Assembly (NCBI GenBank): GCA_030431255.1
Contig: JAUIJL010000021.1
Coordinates: 1 to 64,000, forward strand
Reading direction: 5' to 3'
Length of the DNA: 64,000 nt
From: Thermoanaerobaculia bacterium
GTDB lineage: Bacteria; Acidobacteriota; Thermoanaerobaculia; Multivoradales; J023
The notes under the pieces are model-generated. The model did no database searches, was not told where the DNA came from, and worked only from the letters and a program-made list of their open reading frames with translations. A program made the translations under genes and the position numbers. Shown here piece after piece: positions 42,690 to 51,803 of the stretch. Positions within the stretch are counted from its first letter, which is position 1, and the number at the start of each line of letters is the position of its first letter.

Positions 42690-43913
42690 CTATTCCGTGT
42701 CTGCGGAGGCGTTGAGAAGATCCTCGTCGGAGGCGCTGCGATCCTCGGCAATTTGTTGCTCCAAGGAATCGTCCGGGCGGATGTCGGCCGTGGTTTCCGG
42801 CTCGGCGGATCGGTCGCGCCGTGGCTCGGCGGTCTGGGCTTGGGCCTCGACACGCACCGCGGAACCCACGCCGACACCACCGGCACTGTTCACCATGTGC
42901 ACTCGGTAGATCGGCTCGGGCAGATCCATTCCCGCTTCTTCCAGCTCGGTTTTCACGAGCCGAATGGATTCGCCTTTAACCTTGGAGAAGCTGACCTCTT
43001 GTTGGTCCACCCAGCCGTAGAAACGAATCAGCACGTTGGAATCCCCGAGCTCCTCGATTACGGCCATGGGCGCCGGATCGTCGAGCACGCCGGGCATGCG
43101 CTCAAGGGCCGCCAGCCCCAGCTCACGGGCTTCATTGAGATCCTCGCCGACACCGACGCCGACTCCAAAATCAAAACGCCGCTTCGGGTTGCGGGTGAAA
43201 TTCAGGATGACACCCTTGAACACCTGGGCGTTCGGTATGCGCAGATGGTTGCCGTCCAGGGTCATCAGAATGGTGGCCCTTGAGGTTAGACGAACCACCT
43301 TGCCCTCGTAATCGCCGATGCGCACGTGGTCGTTCGGGGCGAAGGGCTGACGCAGGCTCAGCAGCACACTGGAGATGTAATTTTCGACCAAGTCGCGAAA
43401 CGCGAAACCCACGGCCAAGCCGAAAACACCGGCCGTTCCGAGCACCGCCCCGACCAAAGCCGTGGCGTCGAGGAGCTCGAGCGCTACCAAAACACCCAAC
43501 AAGAAAATAGTGATTTGCACGGCCTGCCGGCTGAGATCTCTGGCAAAGCGATTGTGGCCGAGCTTCGAAAAGAGCAGCTCACGGTTGCCGATCCACCGCG
43601 ACAACAAATAGAAGATCGCGAGCACGGCGAGGCTGACACCCAACAAGGGTAGGTAGGAGACCAACATCATGAGTCGGTCCGACGCTTGGTCGAGCGTTTC
43701 GCTCAGGCGGGCCTGCGGGTCCACCTCGACCGGCAGCGTCGAGCTTTCCTCTTGGGCCGTCGGCTCTTCTGCCGGTGAAGCGTCTTGGGCGAGGATCGGA
43801 ACCGATACGAGTGCCGGCAAGCACAAGCCGAGACAGAGGCAAAGGAGCTGAAGAAGGCCGACGGAGCGTCGAAGGAGCTCATCGGATCGGAATTGGGCGG
43901 AGTCGATTCTCAT
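42690..43913 (-). CDS. MscS-family channel with signal peptide
   Basis: A 407-aa protein. A cleavable or anchor hydrophobic segment (LLQLLCLCLGLCLPALVSV) is followed by an acidic stretch (about 45-75), three TM helices, and the MscS core (GTAGVFGLAVGFAFRDLVEN, DHVRIGDYEGKVVRLTSRAT, LRIPNAQVFKG). The C-terminal 70 residues are charged and disordered. It is distinct from the MscS at 22521: different pore helix and no detectable DNA similarity. Mechanosensitive release of solutes is expected. Confidence 0.9.
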   Translation of the reverse strand: MRIDSAQFRSDELLRRSVGLLQLLCLCLGLCLPALVSVPILAQDASPAEEPTAQEESSTLPVEVDPQARLSETLDQASDRLMMLVSYLPLLGVSLAVLAIFYLLSRWIGNRELLFSKLGHNRFARDLSRQAVQITIFLLGVLVALELLDATALVGAVLGTAGVFGLAVGFAFRDLVENYISSVLLSLRQPFAPNDHVRIGDYEGKVVRLTSRATILMTLDGNHLRIPNAQVFKGVILNFTRNPKRRFDFGVGVGVGEDLNEARELGLAALERMPGVLDDPAPMAVIEELGDSNVLIRFYGWVDQQEVSFSKVKGESIRLVKTELEEAGMDLPEPIYRVHMVNSAGGVGVGSAVRVEAQAQTAEPRRDRSAEPETTADIRPDDSLEQQIAEDRSASDEDLLNASADTE

Positions 43914-44318
43914 CTCAGGAAGGGTCCTCCTGGCGTGGGGGTCTGCTGGGCGTGGCGATAGCTGGTGCCATGGATGCTCCTCTCAACGGTTGGGTCTCAA
44001 AGATATCTTAAGCTCGCGTTCGTTACACAAAGAGCAAGGATTATGCCGGGCAGGTTTTAAGGCCGGAATCACGTCATCTCGTTGGTCACGAGGTTTAGAG
44101 TGGAACGGTTTACAGCTGGTTTTGTAAGACTTGCTTCTGGATGGAGCTGGTTCGATGGAGCTGGTTTGTTGGAGCTGGCTGATGGGAAGGTGTCGAATCC
44201 TGCGCTTTGCTGGTAGAAGCCGCCGGGAAGTTTCCTGCATCGGCTTCGCGGATGGGGTGATGTGGGTTGCGATCACTCCCGGTGTCACCCCGTCCGCTGG
44301 TTTAAGCCGCGATCCAGC
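43914..44318. other. 405-bp intergenic region
   Basis: Located between two leftward genes, it contains a local duplication, GATGGAGCTGGTT, near 44138-44175. No coding frame, hairpin of note or promoter was recognised. Confidence 0.4.
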
Positions 44319-44789
44319 TCATGCATTCAACTGCCAGAGGGTGAAGTTGAGCAGGGAGGCAAAGCTCACCCAGAGCAGGTAGGGCACCATCAGCAGGCCG
44401 GCCGCTCGATCCCGTCGCCAGAAAAGCACGATCGTCGTGGCGATCGACAGCCAAAGCAGAACGATTTCCGCAAAGGCGAGGCCCGGCCGCTGCAAGCCGA
44501 AAAACAGCCACGACCACATGGCGTTGAGCACCATCTGTGCCGCCCAAAATAGGAGGGCGGATTTGGCTTTGAAGCCGAATTTTTGCTGGATCCGCCAGCC
44601 CGCGCCGGCGATCATCAAGTAAAGGACGGTCCAAACCGGGCCGAAGAGCCAATTCGGTGGATTCCAGCTGGGTTTGTCGAGAGCGGCGTACCACTCCCCG
44701 GGTGGGAAGAACGCTCCGAAGGTCGCGGCCGAAAAAGACAGTCCCAGGAAAACGAGAAATGCGATGAAGCTTTGGGTTCTTGGTTGCAT
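44319..44789 (-). CDS. tspO: TspO/MBR-family tryptophan-rich membrane protein
   Basis: A 156-aa five-TM protein of the TspO family: LDKPSWNPPNWLFGPVWTVL, followed by WAAQMVLNAMWSWLFFGLQ and a Trp-rich C-terminus. Family members bind tetrapyrroles and cholesterol-like ligands and act in stress response. ATG 44789 sits in the expected place for the family's length; an upstream extension of the frame has no similarity to TspO. The tautomerase gene is divergent, 108 bp away. Confidence 0.92.
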   Translation of the reverse strand: MQPRTQSFIAFLVFLGLSFSAATFGAFFPPGEWYAALDKPSWNPPNWLFGPVWTVLYLMIAGAGWRIQQKFGFKAKSALLFWAAQMVLNAMWSWLFFGLQRPGLAFAEIVLLWLSIATTIVLFWRRDRAAGLLMVPYLLWVSFASLLNFTLWQLNA

Positions 44790-44897
44790 AATCAAGCCTT
44801 CGCCCGGGGTGAGCACTTGGATGAAATCGAGCTGAGAGACGGTCCGGAAATCGTACCGGGTGCTCCCGGACCAAGAGCCGAATGGAGGCGGTAAGCC

Positions 44898-45287
44898 GTG
44901 GGGCAAGTCAAGATTTACGGAATTCGGGAAAAGCTGGGGCCGGTCAGAGAGCGGCTGTCCGAGGTCATCCACGGCTGCGTGATGGAGGCCCTCGAATTTC
45001 CGGCCGACAAAAGAGCACATCGTTTCTTCCTCATGGACCAGCAGGACATGCTCATGCCGGCGGGTCGCTCGGATGCGTATACGATCATTGAAATCCTCAT
45101 GATCGAGGGGCGGTCTGTGGAAGCGCGTAAGAAGCTGGTTCGGCTGCTCTTCGACAACATCCGAGACAAGGTGGGTATCGAGCACCAAGATCTGGAGATC
45201 TGTATCTTGGAAAGCCCTGCCTGTAATTGGGGCTTCAGGGGATACCACGGCGATGAGGTGCAGCTGAGCTATCGGATCGAAGTTTGA
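44898..45287 (+). CDS. tautomerase_2 family protein
   Basis: A 129-aa member of the 4-oxalocrotonate tautomerase-like superfamily. Conserved segments include LSEVIHGCVMEAL, HRFFLMDQQDM, RSDAYTIIEILMIEGRSVEA and ESPACNWGFRGYHGDEVQL. The catalytic Pro1 of classical tautomerases is absent (starts MGQVKIYG from GTG), as is common in this subfamily, so activity is unproven. GGAGG lies 9 nt upstream of the GTG. Confidence 0.85.
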   Translation: MGQVKIYGIREKLGPVRERLSEVIHGCVMEALEFPADKRAHRFFLMDQQDMLMPAGRSDAYTIIEILMIEGRSVEARKKLVRLLFDNIRDKVGIEHQDLEICILESPACNWGFRGYHGDEVQLSYRIEV

Positions 45288-45387
45288 TCGTCGGTCGACG
45301 ATTTCGTGAGGGAAATCCTTGGACAAGAAAATGTCTTCATGACATAGTCGGGCCGAGGGCAGACCAACGGCGTCAAAGGGGATCGAT

Positions 45388-48300
45388 ATGTTGGGGAGAT
45401 GGATGGCTTCGCTTCTTGTGGTGGTGGTTTCGTCGGGTGTAGCTTCGGCACAAGAGCCCGATCCCGAGACTTCCTCCGACCAGCCCGATCGTGCAGCGGC
45501 GGTATTCAACGACGCTGTGGAGGCGCACGTCGAGAGGCTCGATCAGGCTCTGGACGCGCGTTTGAGAGAGGTCGCGCAGGATCTGGCAGCTGAGGACCTC
45601 CATCCGTGGATCGAGTCGGAGCTGGACGTCCTACGTTGGATTGAAGCCAAGGCTCGGAGCGGGCGCCATCGACAGGCTATCCGCCGCCTCGGTCCCTTGC
45701 GGCTGCGTCTCGAGGACGCTGCCCAGCGGGCGCGGGCTTTTCCGCCCGAAACGCTCAGCCGAGACATCGAAAGGTTGTTGCGTTCCCAAGTCCTGGCGAA
45801 GGCCAAGCTGGGAGGCGGTGGGATCTCCGGTCGGGTCGTGGATCACGTGGACGGCACCCCTTTGGCCGACACGGTGGTGGCCCTGCGTTCCCTCGGCACC
45901 GATCTCCTGCAGACCACTGTCACCGACGAAGCGGGGAATTATGAGCTGACGGATGTCGCGCCCGGGACCTACCACGTCCACACCCAAAGCTTTACCCATC
46001 GCAACGAGTCTTACGACGACCGTCCGTGTGTCTCTCTCATCTGCTCAGTCTTTTATTACACGGTGGAATTCTCCGCGGGTCACGCCGTGACCGTAGAGTC
46101 GGGCACCGTGACTCCAAGCATTGACTTCGCGCTCGACCCGAAGCCGGTGATCCGCGGAAGGGTGGTGCACGGCGAGACCGGAGAGCCCCGTCAGGGTGCC
46201 TATGTCGAGGCCGCGGCGGTCAACAATGGGAGCCCCGGCTCTGCCATGACCGACGCCGATGGGATCTACGAGATTCCCCAATTGCGAAAGGGACATTTCT
46301 TGGTGACCGCTTTTTCCGGTCCGCTGGTGGGCGAGCTTTATGAAGACATTCCCTGCTATCGAGGGCTCTCCCTCGACTGTTTCAGCCCACAGGGGACGCC
46401 GGTGTTCACCGACTATCGGCTGCCGGCCGAAGGCGTGGACTTCGCGCTCAGCCCGGGTAGCGGCTTGCAGGGGAGAGTGTCGGACGAAAACACGGGTTTG
46501 GGAATCCCGTTTGCACAGGTGGCTATCCTCAAACCCGACGGAGAGATATTTTTCAGGGCCATTGCCGACGAAAACGGGCGCTACGGAGCGGCGCTGCCCC
46601 CAGGAACCTACTACGTACGCGCCTACGCGCGGACTTACGCGACCGAGCTATTCGATGAGGTGGGCTGTAGCTATGGCGTTTGCGAGCTCGGGGATGGAGC
46701 CCCTATCGTCATCGCCGACGGAGAAGACGGCGAGGAAGTGGTGGCGGGGGTGGACTTTGAGCTTGCGCCGAGCGGCAGGTTTTCGGGAACGGTCCAAGAT
46801 GTCCTCGGTCATGCCCTGTTCCGTTTCGAGATTCGAGCCTACGACACGGACGGCACCTACCGGGCCCGCGCTTTTTCCGCTGAAGACGGAAGCTATTCTT
46901 TTCCGATTCTCGGCGCGGGCACCTATTTCGCAGTGGCCTCCCACACCACTCAGCGGACCTGGCAACGGCAGGTCTACCGACAGCAACCCTGCTCGGAGCC
47001 CCACAATGTACCTTGCTCGCTGGGCGGGGCCACGCCCATCGTGGTGGGCGAAGGTCAAGAGACGACCGGCATCGACTTCAATCTCAGCAGCCGACAGTCG
47101 GTTTCCGGTCGAGTGCTCGACGCGGAAACAGGTGATCCGGTGACCGGCGCCACGGTGTCGGTCTACCGCCAGGACGGTGTGCGCGTACTCACTGTGACCA
47201 CCGACGCAGCGGGTTTCTATCGTCATCTATGGGGCTCTGCCGATCCGCTCTACCTGCTGGCGACGGCCGATGACTTTATCCCGCAGGCTTTTTCGTCTTT
47301 GCCTTGTCCGCCCCAGGATTGTGATCCGACCCTCGGTCAGGCCATCGAGGTTCCCGCTGACAGCGAGCTGATGCAGACGGATTTCCAGCTGAGCCGTGGG
47401 GGAGGCATTGAAGGGACGACGCATTTGGCGGGCGAGCCGCTGGCGCAGGTCACGGTATCCGCCTACGACGATCAAGGGCGTCTGGTCGCCACGGTCGAGT
47501 CCGACGCCGAGGGGCGATACCGGGTGGGCGGCCTCGTCGATGGCGCGTATTACCTGACCATGAAATTCCACGGTTGGACCCAGATCTACCCGAATCGGGA
47601 TTGTCGCTTCGGCTGTGATCCCCGGGCAGGGGATCCATTGACTGTGACCGATTCCACGACCCGGAACGGAGCGGATTTCGACCTCGGGCGTCGGGCAGGT
47701 ATTTTCGGTCGGATCACGGATACCTTCGATCGACCTTTGAGCGGGGTCGAGATCTGGCTGCGAGATTTAGCTCTCGATGAGGTGATCGCTCACCACACCA
47801 CCGGCGCCGGCGGCTTGTACGCATTCGACGGGCTGGCCACCGGCGACTATCGGATCAGTGCGGACAAGGACACCTATGCATTCAAAAGCGTCGAGCCCAT
47901 CTCAGCTCAGGAGGCTTTGGGGCGAACCGAGGTCGACTTGCGCTTGGAGCACGACAGAGGAATTGCGGGTCGGGTGGTCGCCGCCGATTCCGGGTTGCCC
48001 GTGCCCCTGGTCGCCATCGATATTTGGGACGAAAACGGCGAGCTCTACAGCCAAGGGCTGACCTCGGCGGACGGCCGCTACAGTGTCTTCGTGCCCGACG
48101 GGCTGTGGTACGTGTCCACGGACAACGGCCGTGGTGGTCTCGACAAGGTCTATCCCGAGGCGCTTTGCCCCGCGGGACCGGTGATCGCGGGGGCTTGCGA
48201 TCCGAGAACCGGAGACCCCGTGGCCGTCGGCACGGAGCTGGTGGAGGGCATCGACTTCGTGTTGGACGGCATCGACGTCTTCGATTGCATCCCGTCCGAC

Positions 48301-49110
48301 ACCGTCTTATGCCTCAACGGCGGTCGCTTTCGGGTAGAAACCATTTGGCGCAACGCCGAAGGTTTGGGCACCCCGGGGCGGCGCGGTCTGTTGACCCACG
48401 ACTCCGCGTATTTCTGGTTCTTCGACGACGCCAACATCGAGGTGTTGGTCAAGGTGCTCGACGCTTGCGGTACCGCCTCGAATCGCTATTGGGTTTTCGC
48501 CGCCGGTTTGACCAACGTGGACGTCTCCCTGGTGGTCACGGATACCGCCACGGGCAGGTCCAAGGAATATCGAAACCCCGCCGGCACCAACTTCCAGCCG
48601 ATCCTAGACACCGATGCCTTCAGCTCTTGCCATGTTGGATTCCAGGCACCGCAGGGATTCCAGGAATCTGCGCCGCCGGCGTCGACGACCCGCGGGTCGG
48701 CGAGCTCGACTGTCGATTTGCGGACCGCAATTGAAACCACCCAAAAGATGGAAGGGACCTGCGAGCCCGGAGACGATCACCTCTGCTTAAGCGGCAACCG
48801 GTTCCGAGCCGAGCTCACCTACCGCGCCCCCCAAAGCGCCGAGCAGCCCGCGCCGGCCGTGCAGCTGACCGACGAATCCGGCTATTTCTGGTTCTTCGAC
48901 GCCCGCAACATCGAGGTGATGGTCAAGGTCTTGGACGCCTGCTACCCACCCTACAATCGATTCTGGGTCTTCTCCGCAGGTCTCACCAACTTGGAGGTGG
49001 AGCTGAGGGTTACCGACACCGTCAGCGGTGAGGTGCGCACTTACAACAATCCCGCCAACAGCCCCTTCGCCCCGATTTTCGACATCTCCGCCTTCGACAC
49101 CTGCGGCTAG
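45388..49110 (+). CDS. large secreted repeat protein with duplicated C-terminal domain
   Basis: A 1240-aa protein with a signal peptide (MASLLVVVVSSGVASA). After about 130 helical residues there are eight carboxypeptidase-regulatory-like domains (residues about 145-955, each GI.GRV.D...G.P......D..G.Y....L..G.Y). Two copies of a domain of about 110 residues end the protein, at about 970-1080 and 1125-1240, each with LCL.G.RFR.E..., YFWFFD..NIEV.VKVLDAC and .WVF.AGLTN. This last domain is frequent at protein ends in Thermoanaerobaculia-type Acidobacteriota. It looks like an extracellular modular adhesin or binding protein. Confidence 0.85.
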   Translation: MLGRWMASLLVVVVSSGVASAQEPDPETSSDQPDRAAAVFNDAVEAHVERLDQALDARLREVAQDLAAEDLHPWIESELDVLRWIEAKARSGRHRQAIRRLGPLRLRLEDAAQRARAFPPETLSRDIERLLRSQVLAKAKLGGGGISGRVVDHVDGTPLADTVVALRSLGTDLLQTTVTDEAGNYELTDVAPGTYHVHTQSFTHRNESYDDRPCVSLICSVFYYTVEFSAGHAVTVESGTVTPSIDFALDPKPVIRGRVVHGETGEPRQGAYVEAAAVNNGSPGSAMTDADGIYEIPQLRKGHFLVTAFSGPLVGELYEDIPCYRGLSLDCFSPQGTPVFTDYRLPAEGVDFALSPGSGLQGRVSDENTGLGIPFAQVAILKPDGEIFFRAIADENGRYGAALPPGTYYVRAYARTYATELFDEVGCSYGVCELGDGAPIVIADGEDGEEVVAGVDFELAPSGRFSGTVQDVLGHALFRFEIRAYDTDGTYRARAFSAEDGSYSFPILGAGTYFAVASHTTQRTWQRQVYRQQPCSEPHNVPCSLGGATPIVVGEGQETTGIDFNLSSRQSVSGRVLDAETGDPVTGATVSVYRQDGVRVLTVTTDAAGFYRHLWGSADPLYLLATADDFIPQAFSSLPCPPQDCDPTLGQAIEVPADSELMQTDFQLSRGGGIEGTTHLAGEPLAQVTVSAYDDQGRLVATVESDAEGRYRVGGLVDGAYYLTMKFHGWTQIYPNRDCRFGCDPRAGDPLTVTDSTTRNGADFDLGRRAGIFGRITDTFDRPLSGVEIWLRDLALDEVIAHHTTGAGGLYAFDGLATGDYRISADKDTYAFKSVEPISAQEALGRTEVDLRLEHDRGIAGRVVAADSGLPVPLVAIDIWDENGELYSQGLTSADGRYSVFVPDGLWYVSTDNGRGGLDKVYPEALCPAGPVIAGACDPRTGDPVAVGTELVEGIDFVLDGIDVFDCIPSDTVLCLNGGRFRVETIWRNAEGLGTPGRRGLLTHDSAYFWFFDDANIEVLVKVLDACGTASNRYWVFAAGLTNVDVSLVVTDTATGRSKEYRNPAGTNFQPILDTDAFSSCHVGFQAPQGFQESAPPASTTRGSASSTVDLRTAIETTQKMEGTCEPGDDHLCLSGNRFRAELTYRAPQSAEQPAPAVQLTDESGYFWFFDARNIEVMVKVLDACYPPYNRFWVFSAGLTNLEVELRVTDTVSGEVRTYNNPANSPFAPIFDISAFDTCG

Positions 49111-49196
49111 AGGAGTCGTCACGGTCGTAAGGGTCTTTGGGCTCAGGGGTCGCGGACATGAGCTAAACTCGCGCTTCGTCGCCGTGGGATCATGGC

Positions 49197-50417
49197 GTGG
49201 ATAAACGAGATATGCGGAACAAACCCAAGCTCATCAGCCTATTCACCGGTGCCGGAGGCCTCGATCTCGGATTCGAGGCCGCGGGATTCGACACTCGGGT
49301 CGCCGTGGAAATGGACCCGGAGGCCGTGGCGACCCTGCGTGCGAATCGCGAGTGGCCGGTGATCGATCGAGACATCCATTCCGTATCGCCGTCGCAAATG
49401 CTCGAAACCGCCGGGCTCCAAGAAGGCGAGGCGGACGCCCTGATCGGAGGGCCACCGTGTCAACCGTTCTCAAAATCCGGATATTGGGCTTCCGGCGATT
49501 CCCGACGCCTGGACGATCCCCGATCCGGCACCCTCACGGCCTATTTGAACGTGCTGCGGGAAACCCTGCCCGCGACCTTCCTGCTCGAAAACGTGCCCGG
49601 GTTGGCGTTTCGCAAGAAGAGCGAAGGGCTCGACCTCATCCGCCGCTCCATCGATTCCATCAACCGCGAACGGGGTGTGTCCTACAGCGTGTCGGTGGAG
49701 AAGCTGAGCGCCGCGGACTACGGCGTGCCACAAACGCGTGAGCGGGTTTTCGTCATCGGCAGCCGGTCCGGCGCGGATTTTCAATTTCCCGAAGCCACCC
49801 ACGGGCAAGGTGAAGGCTTGAAACCGTGGACCACCGCTTGGGACGCGATCGGCGATCTCAACCACGAGAATCATCCCGAGCTGAAGATGCGCGGTAAATG
49901 GGCCGATCTGCTGGCGTCCATTCCCGAAGGCCAGAATTACCTCTACCACACCGAGCGAGGCGATGGCTTGAGCCTATTCGGCTGGCGTCGACGTTATTGG
50001 AGCTTCCTGCTCAAGTTGGCGAAACGCCTGCCCTCATGGACCTTACAAGCCAAACCCGGGCCGGCCATCGGACCCTTTCACTGGAAAAACCGACGGCTCT
50101 CCGCCCGCGAGCTGGCTCGCTTGCAGACCTTCCCCAAGGGATTCAAAATCGTGGGCTCCATCCGTTCCGCCCAGAAACAAGCCGGCAACGCGGTGCCGTC
50201 CGCCCTCGGTGAGGTGCTCGCCCGACAAATCCGAGCTCAGCTCCTCGAACACGACATCGACACCGCGCCGACGCTCCTGCCGCGCCAGAAGAAGCGCGTC
50301 CCCAAGCCGGAAATACCCGGCCCCGTGCCGGCCAAATACCTCCCCCTCGTCGGCACCCACGAAGCCCATCCGGGCACCGGCAGAGGCTACGCGGCCATCG
50401 GTCGAAGCTTCGGTTAG
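49197..50417 (+). CDS. DNA (cytosine-5) methyltransferase, solitary
   Basis: A 406-aa Dcm-type enzyme with the conserved motifs in order: I (FTGAGGLDLGF, residues 16-26), IV with catalytic Cys88 (GGPPCQPFS), VI (ENVPG, 131-135), VIII (QTRERVFVIG, 179-188), IX/X (near 305-345, RELARLQTFPKGF and AGNAVPSALG). Motif order is normal, and the region between VIII and IX, the target-recognition part, is about 120 residues. It methylates C5 of cytosine in an unknown sequence. No restriction endonuclease is encoded nearby, so it may be an epigenetic rather than a defence enzyme. GTG 49197 or ATG 49212 could start it. Confidence 0.92.
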   Translation: MDKRDMRNKPKLISLFTGAGGLDLGFEAAGFDTRVAVEMDPEAVATLRANREWPVIDRDIHSVSPSQMLETAGLQEGEADALIGGPPCQPFSKSGYWASGDSRRLDDPRSGTLTAYLNVLRETLPATFLLENVPGLAFRKKSEGLDLIRRSIDSINRERGVSYSVSVEKLSAADYGVPQTRERVFVIGSRSGADFQFPEATHGQGEGLKPWTTAWDAIGDLNHENHPELKMRGKWADLLASIPEGQNYLYHTERGDGLSLFGWRRRYWSFLLKLAKRLPSWTLQAKPGPAIGPFHWKNRRLSARELARLQTFPKGFKIVGSIRSAQKQAGNAVPSALGEVLARQIRAQLLEHDIDTAPTLLPRQKKRVPKPEIPGPVPAKYLPLVGTHEAHPGTGRGYAAIGRSFG

Positions 50418-50539
50418 GGCCGACGCTTCCTGCCCTTCCGTGGGGCGATTTACATTAAATAGCTGAAAACATTTGGTTTAGGTGTCTGAGGCTTGTTTAG
50501 GCTTTTGCTTTGCCTTGCTTGAGCGTTCAAGAAATCTGA

Positions 50540-50560
50540 ATACTTGGTGTAACAAAGTAT
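50540..50560. promoter_or_regulatory. candidate PadR operator
   Basis: ATACTT (50540-50545) and AAGTAT (50555-50560) form an inverted repeat around a 9-bp centre, 20 bp before the PadR start. PadR proteins often bind such ATAC/GTAT-type dyads. Confidence 0.45.
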
Positions 50561-50581
50561 GCGGCCTTCCGTAGTAGAGGT

Positions 50582-51037
50582 ATGGCAACCAAGGATTCAA
50601 GAGGATTCGCGACCGAGCTCAAGCGGGGCACCCTGGAGCTGATCTTGCTCCGTCTCTTAGAGGAGCGACCGAAATACGGCTATGAGCTGGTGCGGGAGCT
50701 TCAGTCCGGGGACGACATCCAAATCAAGGAGGGCACGGTGTATCCCGTGCTCTACCGGTTGGAGGAGCGTGGGTTGGTGGCGCCGGAATGGCAGGCGCGA
50801 TCGCGCGGTGTGCCGCGCAAGTACTACCAGCTGACGGCGGAGGGGCGATCTCGCCTGCGGGAGCTCCTGCTGGAGTGGAGAGCCTACGTTCGATGGGTTG
50901 AAGGGGCTATTGAAGGAGCTGACGTGCCGACGCCGGAGAAGCCGGCTTCGGAGCCGTCGATACCGGATGCACCGGTGCCGCCGGCAGAAGCTGGGTCGGA
51001 GGACGATCCGAAAACGGAGAGCGACGATGAAGAGTAA
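50582..51037 (+). CDS. PadR-family transcriptional regulator
   Basis: A 151-aa protein. The PadR winged helix is at residues about 15-95 (GTLELILLRLLEERPKYGYE and KEGTVYPVLYRLEERGL). The last 45 residues are acidic, Pro-rich and disordered, an extension absent from the typical form. Its 3' end overlaps the next gene by 11 bp. With the downstream HAAS-RDD protein it forms a common regulator/anti-regulator pair. An inverted repeat lies just upstream. Confidence 0.9.
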   Translation: MATKDSRGFATELKRGTLELILLRLLEERPKYGYELVRELQSGDDIQIKEGTVYPVLYRLEERGLVAPEWQARSRGVPRKYYQLTAEGRSRLRELLLEWRAYVRWVEGAIEGADVPTPEKPASEPSIPDAPVPPAEAGSEDDPKTESDDEE

Positions 51038-51755
51038 AGCAGATCGCTATATCGAGGATGTGATGCGTCGGGTGGTTCTACCGTCGACGCGGAAGGACAG
51101 CTTGCGCGCGGACTTGCGGGAGCATTTTGTCGCCGCCGAGGAAGGGCATGAGCCCGTGGAGGAGGTCATTCGCAGGCTGGGGAATCCGGAAGAGGTGGCG
51201 GCGTCGTTCATGGAGGGCGTTGAGCTGCGCTACGCCAGTATTTGGCGGCGTTTCGTCGCGCTCCTTGCGGATATCGGCTTTTGCGCTTTATTCGCCATTC
51301 CCGCGGTGATGTTCGGCTTTGCGTTGTCCAACGCCGTCAACCAAGACGCGGCGCCTTTCTATTCGTTTATGCTCTTCTGTTTTTTCGCCTTCTTCGCCTT
51401 GGCGACCTTCGGCAGCTTCTTGCTCTACTTCCCGATTCTCGAGCACTTCTTCGGCTGGACCGTCGGCAAGAGGCTGATGAAAATCCGGGTGGTGTCCGAA
51501 GAGGGGGGCTCCGTCAGCCTGGGGGCGGCGTTCATTCGACGCCTACCGTTTTATTTCGAGCTCATCTGGCTGGACGGAGTATTCGCGATTTTCACGGAAA
51601 AGAAACAACGGGCATTCGATATCGTGGCCAAGACCCTCGTTGTGAGGGAGCCCGAAGAGAATCCCTCGTTTTTCCACTACTTGCTTTGTCTGGTCCCGTG
51701 GATGGTGATCCTGGGATTCATCTTTCTCTGTGCGGCTTTTAGGGCCGCGGTTTGA
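51027..51755 (+). CDS. HAAS-like plus RDD membrane protein
   Basis: A 242-aa protein. Residues 1-65 are the helical HAAS-type domain usually paired with PadR (ADRYIEDVMRRVVLPSTRKD). Next is an RDD domain (about 75-215) with YASIWRRFVALLADIGFC, FFGWTVGKRLMKIRVV and four to five TM helices. RDD proteins are putative transporters, some Na+/H+ antiporters. ATG 51027 overlaps the PadR stop and has GGAGAG upstream. PadR is expected to control it. Confidence 0.85.
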   Translation: MKSKADRYIEDVMRRVVLPSTRKDSLRADLREHFVAAEEGHEPVEEVIRRLGNPEEVAASFMEGVELRYASIWRRFVALLADIGFCALFAIPAVMFGFALSNAVNQDAAPFYSFMLFCFFAFFALATFGSFLLYFPILEHFFGWTVGKRLMKIRVVSEEGGSVSLGAAFIRRLPFYFELIWLDGVFAIFTEKKQRAFDIVAKTLVVREPEENPSFFHYLLCLVPWMVILGFIFLCAAFRAAV

Positions 51756-51803
51756 GTCGATTCATCTAGCGAACTAAATACTTGCTTTGAGGTGGAACCT
51801 TAA

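Noticed and set aside
49197..51755. Restriction-modification system around the methyltransferase
   Set aside because: The neighbours are PadR and RDD genes; no nuclease motif was found on either side.
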